Source: Bacteroidales bacterium (lineage in GTDB: Bacteria > Bacteroidota > Bacteroidia > Bacteroidales > JAAYJT01). Taken from it: a stretch of 64,000 nucleotides of DNA. Shown here piece by piece: positions 36,353 through 45,105 of the stretch. The stretch spans positions 62,001 through 126,000 of the forward strand of contig JACZJK010000028.1 of the NCBI GenBank assembly GCA_014860575.1, written 5' to 3'. The notes beneath the pieces were generated by a model. The model did no database searches. It worked only from the letters and a program-made list of their open reading frames with translations, and was not told where the DNA came from. A program made the translations under genes and the position numbers. Position 1 is the stretch's first letter. Each line of letters begins with the position of its first letter.

Positions 36353-37513
36353 TCAATCTACAATTACCCGTGGTATAGATTTTGGCAATCGTGCCAGCAA
36401 TTCATAATTCAATTGTTTGTTAAAGTCGCCAAAGCTTGCAACAGTTATTTCAGCTTCCTGTTGTCGCCCTATCAAGGTTACTTCATCACCGGGCATTACA
36501 CCGGGAAGTGAGGTAACATCCACCAGGAGCATGTTCATGTTTACCAATCCAATAACTGCAACCCTGCTTCCCTGTATGAGCACCCTTCCCTGATTGCTAA
36601 GGCTGCGGCTGAATCCACTGGAATACCCCACCGGGATCACAGCAATGCGCGTATTTTCCTGTGCAAGGTAAGCAGTGCCATAACTTATAAATTCTCCGGC
36701 AGGTATATCTTTCAATGTCATTACCTGGCTTTTCCATGAAAGGACCCGGCGAAGCGGATCATTTTTTCTGGCTCTATGGCCTATGTATTGGATAAAAGTT
36801 TCACGGGTTGGCCAAAAACCATATTGCAGGATTCCGACCCTCACCATATCCATGCGGGTACGCGGGTAACTTAAGGCGGCTGCAGAACAGGCGGTGTGCC
36901 TTGTTTCTGCTTCGATACCTTCCCTGAAGAGTAAAGCGCTTAAATGATCAAACTTCTTGATCTGTCGCTGTATCCGGTAATAATTGGCAATGCTTTCAGC
37001 ACCTGCATAATGTGTGCATAATCCTTTAATTTCCAGATGTAAGATGTTTTGCCTGATAAAAGCTGAGATCTCCTTGAGTTCCTGCTCAGAAAATCCTGTT
37101 CGGTTCAGACCGGTTTCCAGTTCAATGTGAATTTTTGCTTTGATACCAAGGGTAGAAGCTATCTGTGCAGCTTCACGGAGGCGTAGAGAGTCAAAAACAT
37201 AAAACTCGATTCCATTGCTGATTACCCATTCAAGATCGTTGGGATCAATCCAGCCCATAATCATAATTCTTGATTCCTGGCAACAGACTTCCTTAATCCT
37301 TGCTGCCTCGTGCGCGCTGAATACACTGAAATGGTCAATTCCAAACTCTTCAGCCATGGGAACAAAAATCTCAATACCGTGACCATAAGCATTGGCCTTT
37401 ACTACTGAAGAAATACTGGTTTTACCACCAAAGCATTTTCGCATGAAAGCAATGTTGTTTTTTAATGCGCTTTTGCTAATTTCAATGATAGCCGGGTGTT
37501 TAATGTTTATCAT
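36353..37513 (-). CDS. alr: Alanine racemase
   Basis: Makes D-alanine for peptidoglycan, using pyridoxal phosphate. It has 386 residues, full length. The PLP lysine is K39 in VVKANAYGHG; the substrate-side tyrosine is in the C-terminal domain (SYGTAYLAQ, as GxxxYG-type), and the C-terminal barrel carries MVRVGILQYGFWP and VNMNMLLVDVTSLPGVMPGDEV. In Bacteroides alr is often fused to murF; here it is a free-standing protein. It follows the M20 gene (37563-38708) by 49 bp on the same strand. Confidence 0.94.
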   Translation of the reverse strand: MINIKHPAIIEISKSALKNNIAFMRKCFGGKTSISSVVKANAYGHGIEIFVPMAEEFGIDHFSVFSAHEAARIKEVCCQESRIMIMGWIDPNDLEWVISNGIEFYVFDSLRLREAAQIASTLGIKAKIHIELETGLNRTGFSEQELKEISAFIRQNILHLEIKGLCTHYAGAESIANYYRIQRQIKKFDHLSALLFREGIEAETRHTACSAAALSYPRTRMDMVRVGILQYGFWPTRETFIQYIGHRARKNDPLRRVLSWKSQVMTLKDIPAGEFISYGTAYLAQENTRIAVIPVGYSSGFSRSLSNQGRVLIQGSRVAVIGLVNMNMLLVDVTSLPGVMPGDEVTLIGRQQEAEITVASFGDFNKQLNYELLARLPKSIPRVIVD

Positions 37514-37562
37514 TTATTTTTGTTTTCAGGTGGTATTTATGTTTCAAATTAATCTGATTCAG

Positions 37563-38708
37563 TTACAAAACCCCCGCCTTCCTGCAGATTTCAGTGATCA
37601 AACGAACCCCGGTTGGGATCAGTTCATCCGGAAAATCATAATTGGAATTATGCAAGGCAGGATGATCTTCACCCGAACCCAGGCCAATCAATGCACCTTT
37701 GAACTTCGAAGTAAAATGCCCGAAATCTTCTGTCCATTTAAATGGTTCCGTTAAGTTATGCACATCCAGTTCTGATGTTTTGGCCGCACTTTTAACAAGA
37801 TCTGCAGCTTCGGGGTGGTTCACTGTAGCGGGGAAAGATTCGGTGTAAGTTATTTCGAATTCCAGATTTTCGGACCTTGCGATGAGTTCAATAATCTCTT
37901 TAGCGGCTACCGAAAGTTTTTTGAGGTCTTCGTCTTCATAAGCCCTGAGTGTTGCCATTACTACGGCATCGCCAGGCGTGGTTCCAAAAGCTACATCACC
38001 TATTTTAGTATGAATGATAGTAAGTAAAGAAAATGCTTTGAGGTTTTGCATTTCACCGGGCAAGGCTTCCAGTTTATCAAGGATCTTTGACACTGCTTGC
38101 ACAGGACTGCGCCCTTTTCCGGGTTCAGCAGCATGTGAGGTGCGACCCTGAAGCCTGAGGATCATTCCGGTGGAAGCAGCAGCAAAACGCTGGTCGCTTG
38201 TAATAACCTGGTGCATCGGAAGCCCTGGCAGGTTATGAATTGAAAACACAAAATCCGGCTGAAGGGTAATAAAATTTGGATCGTTGATCGCCTTCAAGGC
38301 TCCCATTCCGGTTTCTTCAGCAGGCTGGAACAATAAAACTATTTTCCCTTGTTTCAGACGTTGAACGCTCAGATGTTCAGCCAATCCCAGCAGGAATGTC
38401 ATATGCCCGTCGTGCCCGCACAGATGTGCAACCTGTGATTCGTTTGATCGGTATTCAAAGATATTGCCTTCTTTCAATGGCAATGCATCCAACTCGGCAC
38501 GGAACATTATTACCGGTCCTTCAATATTACTGGAATAAATTGCAGCTAGCCCATAGCCTCCCAGGCCGGTAATGATATTGTCAGGTTTATACGGCTTAAG
38601 CCATGATAAAATTCGAATGGCCGTTTCCTTTTCTTCTCCGGAAATCTCAGGATGCCGGTGAAGCTCATGACGTATTTTGATCAGGTGCTCTAAACTTTGT
38701 TTTTTCAT
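37563..38708 (-). CDS. M20 family amidohydrolase (second copy)
   Basis: A 381-residue zinc amidohydrolase: RHELHRHPEISGEEKETA, FRAELDALPLKEG, AHLCGHDGHMTFLLG with metal ligands, VLLFQPAEETGMGAL with catalytic glutamates, and KWTEDFGHFTSKFKGALIGLGSG at the end. The family hydrolyses N-acyl amino acids or peptides. It is well diverged from the M20 protein at 19789-20988, so this is not a recent duplicate. It is co-directional with alr, and a TATCTTTG box lies 67 nt upstream. Confidence 0.93.
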   Translation of the reverse strand: MKKQSLEHLIKIRHELHRHPEISGEEKETAIRILSWLKPYKPDNIITGLGGYGLAAIYSSNIEGPVIMFRAELDALPLKEGNIFEYRSNESQVAHLCGHDGHMTFLLGLAEHLSVQRLKQGKIVLLFQPAEETGMGALKAINDPNFITLQPDFVFSIHNLPGLPMHQVITSDQRFAAASTGMILRLQGRTSHAAEPGKGRSPVQAVSKILDKLEALPGEMQNLKAFSLLTIIHTKIGDVAFGTTPGDAVVMATLRAYEDEDLKKLSVAAKEIIELIARSENLEFEITYTESFPATVNHPEAADLVKSAAKTSELDVHNLTEPFKWTEDFGHFTSKFKGALIGLGSGEDHPALHNSNYDFPDELIPTGVRLITEICRKAGVL

Positions 38709-38775
38709 CAGCTTACTACTTTAGTAGACCCCAAGTTACATCTTGGTTCGTAAAGAATTAAAGTACAATTATATA

Positions 38776-38783
38776 CAAAGATA
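38776..38783 (-). promoter_or_regulatory. Candidate -7 box of the M20 gene
   Basis: The minus strand reads TATCTTTG, 67 nt upstream of the M20 start at 38708. Confidence 0.5.
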
Positions 38784-38985
38784 ATGTATTTAGTGATAAC
38801 GATATTTTAAGCCTGATAAGTATTATCCGCCAGCTACTTTGAAAGTCATAATGAGGTTTTCATACACACAAATCAGTCATTTACATAATCAAATCGGCCA
38901 CTCACCTGTTTTCATTTTTTATATTAATGTAACTATTAGAACCTTTGTTGGTCTAATCTTAAAATCAGGCGCCTTTTTAAAAAAG

Positions 38986-39022
38986 TGTACAATATCGTTC
39001 ATAAGCTGTTTAATATCGAACA
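38986..39022 (+). promoter_or_regulatory. Paired palindromic activator sites upstream of the export operon
   Basis: Two 16-bp imperfect palindromes, TGTACAATATCGTTCA (38986-39001) and TGTTTAATATCGAACA (39007-39022), share the AATATC core and 13 of 16 positions. Their starts are 21 bp apart, two helical turns, so bound proteins would sit on the same face. They lie ~55-90 bp upstream of the -24/-12 motif. Confidence 0.65.
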
Positions 39023-39076
39023 ATTTAGATTTAAACCGGGCGTTTTAATTCATTGACCTTAAAGCCCATGAGAACC

Positions 39077-39093
39077 TGGCATCAGATATGTTT
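39077..39093 (+). promoter_or_regulatory. Candidate sigma-54 (-24/-12) promoter of the export operon
   Basis: TGGCATCAGATATGTTT has TGGCA at -24 and TGT at -12, with the first G of GG exactly 12 nt from the G of the -12 element, as in sigma-54 promoters. The -12 dinucleotide is GT instead of GC. The predicted start is ~37 nt before the ATG at 39140. Confidence 0.5.
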
Positions 39094-39139
39094 AGGCATA
39101 AAAATCTGACAAGAATAATAGTAAGCAAAAATTCCAGCG

Positions 39140-39886
39140 ATGATACATCTCAATAATATCCACAAAACATACATGACCGGAAGCAACAGCCTGCATGTAC
39201 TTAAGGGAATAGATTTAGAAATTAAGGCCGGCGAAATGGTTTCTATCATGGGCTCTTCCGGATCCGGTAAATCAACACTTTTAAACATTATCGGCATGCT
39301 CGACTCGCATGAGAAAGGCGATTACCATCTGGATGGCAAGCTGATCAGGGATTTGAGTGAAACCAAGGCTGCGATATTGCGTAACCGATACATTGGGTTC
39401 GTATTCCAGTCCTTTAATCTGATCTCCTTCAAGAATGCAATGGAGAATGTTGCATTGCCGCTTTATTACCAGAACGTTGGGCGCCGCTTGAGAAATAAAA
39501 TTGCAATGGAATATCTTGAGAAAATGGGGCTCGCAGAATGGGCAGAACATCACCCCAACGAACTTTCGGGCGGGCAAAAACAACGCCTTGCAATAGCACG
39601 CGCCATGATTGCCAAACCTAAAGTGATTCTTGCTGATGAGCCTACCGGCGCCCTCGACAGCACAACATCCATGGAAGTCATGGATCTTTTTGACCAGATC
39701 AACAAAGAAGGGATCACAATAATAATCGTTACCCACGAACGCGACATTGCCCAACGCACCCGACGCATCATACGCTTACGTGATGGACTAATCGAAAACG
39801 ACCACAATAATCATGTTGAGAATGGGTATGGGATGAGTGAGAATCTTAAAACAGAAAAAAATACTGTAAGCAGTGATACCAGATAA
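39140..39886 (+). CDS. MacB/LolD-type ABC transporter ATP-binding protein
   Basis: A 248-residue ATPase with Walker A GSSGSGKSTLLNIIG, Q-loop VFQSFNLI, signature LSGGQKQRLAIARAM, Walker B VILADEPTGALD and switch histidine in VTHERD. It is the motor of a tripartite export system with the two permeases and the adaptor that follow. Family members (MacB, LolD) move substrates from the periplasm outward by a mechanotransmission mechanism. It is the first gene of the operon and probably controlled by the sigma-54-like promoter upstream. Confidence 0.95.
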   Translation: MIHLNNIHKTYMTGSNSLHVLKGIDLEIKAGEMVSIMGSSGSGKSTLLNIIGMLDSHEKGDYHLDGKLIRDLSETKAAILRNRYIGFVFQSFNLISFKNAMENVALPLYYQNVGRRLRNKIAMEYLEKMGLAEWAEHHPNELSGGQKQRLAIARAMIAKPKVILADEPTGALDSTTSMEVMDLFDQINKEGITIIIVTHERDIAQRTRRIIRLRDGLIENDHNNHVENGYGMSENLKTEKNTVSSDTR

Positions 39887-39951
39887 CAGTAACTTGTATC
39901 TAACCAGCAAAAATTAACCTTAAGTACCCCAACGCTTTTAACACATTCAAA

Positions 39952-41184
39952 ATGTTCGACCTCGACAAATGGCAGGAAATCTTCAGTACCATCAAAAAAA
40001 ACAAGATGCGTACATTTCTCACGGGATTCAGCGTGGCATGGGGGATTTTTATGCTCATCATCCTCTTAGGTTCTGGCAAAGGTTTGCAAAATGGAGTTGA
40101 GCAGCAATTTGCATCTTCGGCTACAAATGCAATTTGGTTCTGGACCGGCCAAACCAGTATGCCTTATAAAGGAATGCAGCCGGGTCGTACAGTGAGATTG
40201 CGGAACGAAGATTATCAATTGATTGAAAACCGGATTGATAATATTGAATATGGATCTCCACGTTATGATATGTGGAATGTTACAATCAGTTTCAGGAATC
40301 AGTCTTCCAATTTCAGGCTGCGGGGCATTTTCCCTGAATTTTTCCAGATTGAGAAGTTAACAATGGTGGATGGACGTTTTGTGAACCAAACAGATTATGA
40401 TCAATACCGGAAATCTGCGGTGATCAGCACCCTGGTTAGCGAAGCCTTGTTTAAAGACCCGGCAGACGAAGTGCTGGGAAGTTACATCAATGTAAATGGG
40501 GTTCCTTTTAAAATTGTTGGCATTTTCACCGACGATAACAGCCGTGACGAAAACATGCGCATGATTTACATCCCCATCAGCACTGCGCAACGCGTTTTTG
40601 GTGGAGCAAACCGTATTCACCAGTTTTCAATTACCGTTGATGGCGATGCCGCAACGAGTGTAAATATTGAAAAATCCATTCGTGCTGAGATGGCAAGGGC
40701 TCATCGTTTCGATGTGGAGGATAAACGGGCCATGGGAAGTTGGAACACGTTGGAGCAATACACCAAATTTCAGCAGCTTTTTGCAGGAATCAGACTTTTT
40801 ATCTGGATTATTGGGATCGGAACCATCATTGCCGGCATTGTTGGTGTAAGCAATATCATGATGATAGTAGTAAAGGATCGCACCCGCGAGATTGGTATTC
40901 GCAAATCAATGGGAGCTACTCCCTGGTCAATTATTAGTCTCATTTTACAGGAATCAATTTTGATAACCGCTTTTGCAGGATATATTGGACTTGTACTTGG
41001 AGTTGGGCTGCTTGAAATGGTATCCGGACAGATAGATTCAGAGTTTTTTAAGAACCCTGAAGCGGATTTTTACACAGCCGTTAGCGCCACGATTGTGCTT
41101 GTTGTTTCCGGCGCCATTGCAGGTTTCATTCCCGCACGCAGGGCAGCTGCGATCAAGCCGATCGAGGCATTGAGGGATGAATAA
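39952..41184 (+). CDS. MacB-like ABC permease, first paralog
   Basis: A 410-residue permease with FtsX/MacB topology: helix 1 (GFSVAWGIFMLIILLGSG), a large periplasmic domain (~45-280), then three C-terminal helices (LFIWIIGIGTIIAGIVGVSNIMMIVV; around 345; around 380) and the closing IPARRAAAIKPIEALRDE. It begins with MFDLDKWQEIFSTIKKNKMRTFLT, nearly identical to the next permease, so the two are tandem paralogs that could form a heterodimer on the ATPase. Confidence 0.93.
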   Translation: MFDLDKWQEIFSTIKKNKMRTFLTGFSVAWGIFMLIILLGSGKGLQNGVEQQFASSATNAIWFWTGQTSMPYKGMQPGRTVRLRNEDYQLIENRIDNIEYGSPRYDMWNVTISFRNQSSNFRLRGIFPEFFQIEKLTMVDGRFVNQTDYDQYRKSAVISTLVSEALFKDPADEVLGSYINVNGVPFKIVGIFTDDNSRDENMRMIYIPISTAQRVFGGANRIHQFSITVDGDAATSVNIEKSIRAEMARAHRFDVEDKRAMGSWNTLEQYTKFQQLFAGIRLFIWIIGIGTIIAGIVGVSNIMMIVVKDRTREIGIRKSMGATPWSIISLILQESILITAFAGYIGLVLGVGLLEMVSGQIDSEFFKNPEADFYTAVSATIVLVVSGAIAGFIPARRAAAIKPIEALRDE

Positions 41185-41204
41185 CTTGTGGTCAGAACCA
41201 GGAA

Positions 41205-41325
41205 AGAAGGGGAGAACGGGAGATGGGGAGAAATGGTGAAATGGGGAAATGGAGTATTGGAGTAGTGAATGGTTGATAGGTTAAATGGTGAACTTTGAAC
41301 TTTGAACCCGGAACTTTGAACCCGG
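41205..41325. repeat. Spacer repeat between the two permease genes
   Basis: It begins with GGGGAGA/AATGG units, passes through GGAGTATTGGAGTAG, and ends in TTTGAACCCGGAACTTTGAA units. The last part is almost identical to the spacer after the second permease. Confidence 0.65.
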
Positions 41326-41364
41326 AATAATAAACGATTAAATAACAACTTGACAGAGTAAAGC

Positions 41365-42630
41365 ATGTTCGATCTCGATAAATGGCAGGAAATTTTCAGC
41401 GCAATTAAAAAGAACAAAATGCGCACTTTTCTCACAGCCTTTGGTGTGTTCTGGGGTATTTTCATGCTGATAATCATGCTTGGTTCGGGAAATGGATTAA
41501 AAAACGGGGTGACCAGAGGTTTTGGCGATTTTGCCACAAATAGCATTTTTATGTGGACCCGCAACACAACCGAGCCTTATAAAGGGTTGCCCCGCGGTCG
41601 CCGCTGGAATTTCCGCAATGCAGATATTCAGGCGTTGAGAAACAACATCAGCGAAATAGAATACATCGCTCCCCGCATACAGGCCTGGGGTAGCGAAGGC
41701 GCAAATAATGTGGTCAGAAACCAAAACACAGGAGCATTCTTCATTTATGGCGATTATCCCGAATGGAACCTGATTGACCCCGTTGAAATGGTGAGTGGCC
41801 GCTTCCTCAACCACTCTGACATTGATCAGACCAGAAAGGTGGCAGTGATCGGAACAAGGGTGAGCGAGGTTTTGTTTGAATCTGATGAAGACCCGATTGG
41901 ACAGTATATTAAAATACAAGATGTTTTCTTTCAGGTTATTGGTGTGTTTAAGCCGCGCAGCACCGAAGTGAACTTTGGAGGTGATAAAACCCAAAGTATA
42001 CATATCCCCTTTACAACCCTGCAGAGAGTGTATAATTATGGAGATATTGTAGGCTGGTTTGCCTTCACTTCACAACCGGACGTACCGGTTAGCCAGGTAG
42101 AAAACAAGGCTATTTCCCTGCTTAAACGGCGGCATACTATTTCACCCGATGATAAGCAAGCCGTTGGGTTTTTCAACATGGAAGAGCAATACAAGAAAAT
42201 GATGGGATTATTTATGGGCATCAATGTGTTGATCTGGATTGTTGGAACCGGAACCTTATTTGCCGGGGTAATCGGGATCAGCAATATTATGCTCGTTATT
42301 GTTAAAGAGCGGACCAGGGAAATTGGAATTCAACGCGCCATCGGAGCTTCGCCCTTCAAAATTGTAAGCCAGATTATTACCGAATCTGTTTTTCTAACAA
42401 CATTGGCAGGATATATTGGTCTGGTGCTTGGAGTGGCCCTGGTTGAACTCATCAATTTTGCTTTATCACAAGGCGGTGGCGAAGGCAATATGATCCACAA
42501 CCCACAGGTTGATTTCAATGTAGCCATCAATGCTTTGATCATTTTGGTTGTATCAGGAGCCATTGCCGGATTTATCCCGGCCCGCAAAGCCATTAGTATA
42601 AAGCCAATTGATGCACTTAGGTATGAGTGA
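41365..42630 (+). CDS. MacB-like ABC permease, second paralog
   Basis: A 421-residue permease with the same start (MFDLDKWQEIFSAIKKNKMRTFLT) and topology as its upstream neighbour: helix 1 (FGVFWGIFMLIIMLGSG), a periplasmic core, then NVLIWIVGTGTLFAGVIGISNIMLVIV and two further C-terminal helices, closing with IPARKAISIKPIDALRYE. The periplasmic domains have diverged, suggesting that the pair works as a heterodimer. The substrate is unknown. Confidence 0.93.
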   Translation: MFDLDKWQEIFSAIKKNKMRTFLTAFGVFWGIFMLIIMLGSGNGLKNGVTRGFGDFATNSIFMWTRNTTEPYKGLPRGRRWNFRNADIQALRNNISEIEYIAPRIQAWGSEGANNVVRNQNTGAFFIYGDYPEWNLIDPVEMVSGRFLNHSDIDQTRKVAVIGTRVSEVLFESDEDPIGQYIKIQDVFFQVIGVFKPRSTEVNFGGDKTQSIHIPFTTLQRVYNYGDIVGWFAFTSQPDVPVSQVENKAISLLKRRHTISPDDKQAVGFFNMEEQYKKMMGLFMGINVLIWIVGTGTLFAGVIGISNIMLVIVKERTREIGIQRAIGASPFKIVSQIITESVFLTTLAGYIGLVLGVALVELINFALSQGGGEGNMIHNPQVDFNVAINALIILVVSGAIAGFIPARKAISIKPIDALRYE

Positions 42631-42631
42631 C

Positions 42632-42740
42632 AAGGAGAAGAGGAGACAAGGGGACGAAGGACGAAGGGAAAAGGAAACCCGAAACGCCGAACACCAAACT
42701 TGAAACCTTGAACCTTGAACCCGGAACTTTGAACCCAGAA
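42632..42740. repeat. Spacer repeat after the second permease gene
   Basis: GGACGAAGGACGAAGG units followed by CCTTGAACCTTGAACCCGG and ACTTTGAACCC units, a near copy of the end of the spacer at 41205-41325. Confidence 0.65.
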
Positions 42741-42778
42741 CAACGAAATAAAAACAATAATCCATAAACACAGTAGTC

Positions 42779-43873
42779 ATGAAAGCGTTTTTTAGAATTT
42801 TACTCATCGTTATCATTGTAGGAATTTTTGGAGGAACCATTTATTACCTCTACAGCAAATCAAGGCAAAAACCGGTTGTATTTGAAACTACCACGGCGTT
42901 TCAAACCGATATCATTAAGAAAACGGTTGCCACTGGGAAAGTAGTTCCCCGCCAGGAAATTGATGTCAAACCCCAGGTTTCTGGAATCATTGAGCAGATT
43001 TATGTTGAACCCGGCCAACAGATAAAATCCGGCGATCTGATTGCCAGGGTGAAAATTATTCCCAATATGCTTAATCTTGCCAATGCTGAGTCGCGTGTGA
43101 AACGTGCCGAAATAAGTCAGCAGGATACCAAGCGTGCTTTCGAGCGCCAGAAGGATTTGTTTGAAACAGGTGTTGTTGCTGAAGTCGAGTTCCAGCAATA
43201 CGAAATGGCTTACCTGAATGCACTTGAAGAATTGCAGGCAGCCGAAAACAGTTTGCAGCTCATCCGCGATGGTGTTGCAAAAAGCCAGGGCGAATCTTCG
43301 AACACGCTAATTCGTTCAACCATCAGTGGTATGATCCTAAAAGTTCCTGTCGAAGTTGGCAATTCTGTGATTGAAACAAACAATTTCAATGAAGGAACCA
43401 CCATTGCCACCATTGCCGATATGACTGAAATGATTTTTAAGGGAAAAGTAGATGAATCGGAAGTTGGCAATATACATGAAGGAATGAACCTTATTCTTAC
43501 AATTGGCGCTATTGATACGATGAAGTTCGATGCCCGGCTTGAGCATATTTCCCCACGTGGTTTGGAAGAAAGCGGCGCGGTTCAGTTTGAAATACGCGCA
43601 GCTGTTACGCTGGCTGAAGGAGTTTTCATCAGGGCAGGCTATAGCGCCAATGCCGACATTGTTCTCGACAGCCGTAAGGATGTGCTTGCATTAAAAGAAA
43701 GCCTGCTGATTTTTGAGAGCGACAGCGTTTTTGTTGAGGTTGAAAAGGAACCACAGGTTTTTGAACGCCAGGAAGTAAAGCTTGGATTATCCGATGGACT
43801 GAATGTGGAAATCCTCTCAGGCCTTACAACTGAAGACAAAGTAAAGGTTCAGAACGGAAAGACTGATGTATAA
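42779..43873 (+). CDS. MacA-like periplasmic adaptor (membrane fusion) protein
   Basis: A 364-residue HlyD/MacA-type adaptor: an N-terminal membrane anchor (ILLIVIIVGIFGGTIYYLY), a biotinyl-lipoyl-like hairpin (PRQEIDVKPQVSGIIEQIYVEPGQQIKSGDLIA), an alpha-helical hairpin (~100-160, AESRVKRAEISQQDTKRAFERQKDLF), then beta-barrel domains (IRSTISGMILKVPVEVGNSVIE). It would link the inner-membrane permeases to an outer-membrane channel; no TolC-like gene is in this operon. Last gene of the export operon. Confidence 0.93.
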   Translation: MKAFFRILLIVIIVGIFGGTIYYLYSKSRQKPVVFETTTAFQTDIIKKTVATGKVVPRQEIDVKPQVSGIIEQIYVEPGQQIKSGDLIARVKIIPNMLNLANAESRVKRAEISQQDTKRAFERQKDLFETGVVAEVEFQQYEMAYLNALEELQAAENSLQLIRDGVAKSQGESSNTLIRSTISGMILKVPVEVGNSVIETNNFNEGTTIATIADMTEMIFKGKVDESEVGNIHEGMNLILTIGAIDTMKFDARLEHISPRGLEESGAVQFEIRAAVTLAEGVFIRAGYSANADIVLDSRKDVLALKESLLIFESDSVFVEVEKEPQVFERQEVKLGLSDGLNVEILSGLTTEDKVKVQNGKTDV

Positions 43874-43951
43874 AGGGAAAGCCTGTGATTTGAAACCAAA
43901 AGCCTTTGGCCTAATCACGCTCTCTTTGCCCGCAAGTTAATCAAAGGGCAT

Positions 43952-44626
43952 TTAATAGGGTCGCACGAGAATGCCAACTGTAATTGGCGACATTTCCGGG
44001 CCAAAGTTGTCGTCAAACAAATTGGTAAGGCCATAATAGGCTGTAAGATTGATCCATTTGTATCCAATCATGGCATAAGTACCGAGCCGGTAATTCATTA
44101 TATTCGGGTTATTAAACACTTTCATTTTGACCTCGGTTTCAGCATCACTTGTAAAGTCATTGCCTTTATATTTGGTTTTGTCCGAAATCAGGTATCCGGC
44201 TTTTGCGCCCAGGGCAAAAGTAAGATGGCTTTTGGTTTTGTAACTGAATTCAAGGGGTAATTCTACCCAGTTGAGGTTAAGCTTATATTTTTGATGTGTA
44301 ATTGTATCAAGGATATAACTGAATTCTGAAACCCCAGCAGTGTTGGTTGTCAGCACGGCATTCTTCGTATACATATTTTGCGTAGCCAATACCAGCCCGC
44401 TTGAAATTCCGAACCCCGACTCACCAAACTGATGGTAATAAAGAAGGGAAATATTTGCACCCCGGTTGATAGTCCGAAGTTCAAGTTCAGCAGGCGTATT
44501 AAGCCAAATGTCGGAATTGAGCTCTAATCCAAAACGGATATTTCTAACTGAATATGGGCTGACACCCTGTGCCATTGTAATTGTTGCAATAAATACCAAG
44601 GCTGCAAATACCAATGCTTTTTTCAT
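43952..44626 (-). CDS. Outer-membrane beta-barrel protein (PorT-like fold)
   Basis: 224 residues from the ATG at 44626, where a clean signal peptide begins (MKKALVFAALVFIATITMAQ); a frame extension to 44701 would add 25 implausible residues. The mature part alternates beta-strand patterns ending in aromatic residues (GISSGLVLATQNMYTK, LNWVELPLEFSYKTKSHLTFALGAKAGYLIS, LGTYAMIGYKWINLTAYYGLTNLF), a small outer-membrane barrel. It belongs to the OMP_b-brl_2-like group of unknown function. Convergent with the adaptor gene. Confidence 0.85.
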   Translation of the reverse strand: MKKALVFAALVFIATITMAQGVSPYSVRNIRFGLELNSDIWLNTPAELELRTINRGANISLLYYHQFGESGFGISSGLVLATQNMYTKNAVLTTNTAGVSEFSYILDTITHQKYKLNLNWVELPLEFSYKTKSHLTFALGAKAGYLISDKTKYKGNDFTSDAETEVKMKVFNNPNIMNYRLGTYAMIGYKWINLTAYYGLTNLFDDNFGPEMSPITVGILVRPY

Positions 44627-44809
44627 GAATATTGTATTAAATGAGGGTTCAAAACTACAAAGAAATTTTCTAGTCAAGGAAATTGGTATAAAGGATGTCA
44701 ATCATGCTACCTTTAATCTCAGCGGTTTTTAGTAGTTACAAGCCGAAGATTGAATGATAACGATGGTGCATAACAATTTGTTTTGTACAAAGTATACTGC
44801 TAAAAAAGA

Positions 44810-44840
44810 AACCCTGACAAATAAGGAATCTGACAGGGTT
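44810..44840 (-). terminator. Terminator of the tRNA gene
   Basis: The minus strand forms AACCCTG/CAGGGTT plus an inner CA/TG pair across a T-T mismatch, followed by TCTTTTTTAG. It lies just downstream of the tRNA 3' end. Confidence 0.75.
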
Positions 44841-44848
44841 GATCTTTG

Positions 44849-44922
44849 TGCGCCCACCTGGACTTGAACCAGGGACCTACTGATTATGAGTCAGTTGCTC
44901 TAACCAACTGAGCTATAGGCGC
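44849..44922 (-). tRNA. tRNA with CAU anticodon, probably tRNA-Ile2 (lysidine type)
   Basis: A 74-nt cloverleaf: acceptor GCGCCTA with TGGGCGC (one G-U pair), D arm GCTC/GAGC, anticodon stem ACTGA/TCAGT with loop CTCATAA, T arm CCTGG/CCAGG with TTCAAGT, discriminator A, and no encoded CCA. CAU can be elongator Met or Ile2. The C4-G69 and C5-G68 pairs in the acceptor match known TilS identity elements of tRNA-Ile2, so I lean to Ile2, but Met remains possible. Confidence 0.92.
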
Positions 44923-45105
44923 TTGTTTGTGCGATCCTTTAACCAGGTTCGCAAAAACAGGGTTGCAAATTTACATAAATGTGTTAATTAACCAATAAAT
45001 GCTGTGGCTTTTTGTTTCTGGTTGATGAAAGGCATATCGAAAGGCAAAAGTGGGTTTGAATTAGCAGGTCGTACAAGCGGCTGTTACCAGTTGAAGTTCT
45101 TTCCA

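Larger units (their letters stand above)
38709..39139. other. Regulatory intergenic region, 431 bp
   Basis: A divergent gap. On the M20 side is a TATCTTTG box. On the exporter side are two 16-bp imperfect palindromes and a -24/-12 motif. A 69-codon frame at 38839-39048 overlaps the palindromes and looks like chance. Confidence 0.6.

Noticed and set aside
37392-37754. 120-codon plus-strand frame across alr and M20 gene ends
   Set aside because: Antisense to two clear genes; a shadow of their codon pattern.
38839-39048. 69-codon plus-strand ORF in the exporter upstream region
   Set aside because: It covers the two palindromic sites and reads like random AT-rich translation.
44626-44701. N-terminal extension of the beta-barrel protein
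   Set aside because: A clean signal peptide begins at the internal ATG (44626), so the upstream 25 codons are unlikely to be used.
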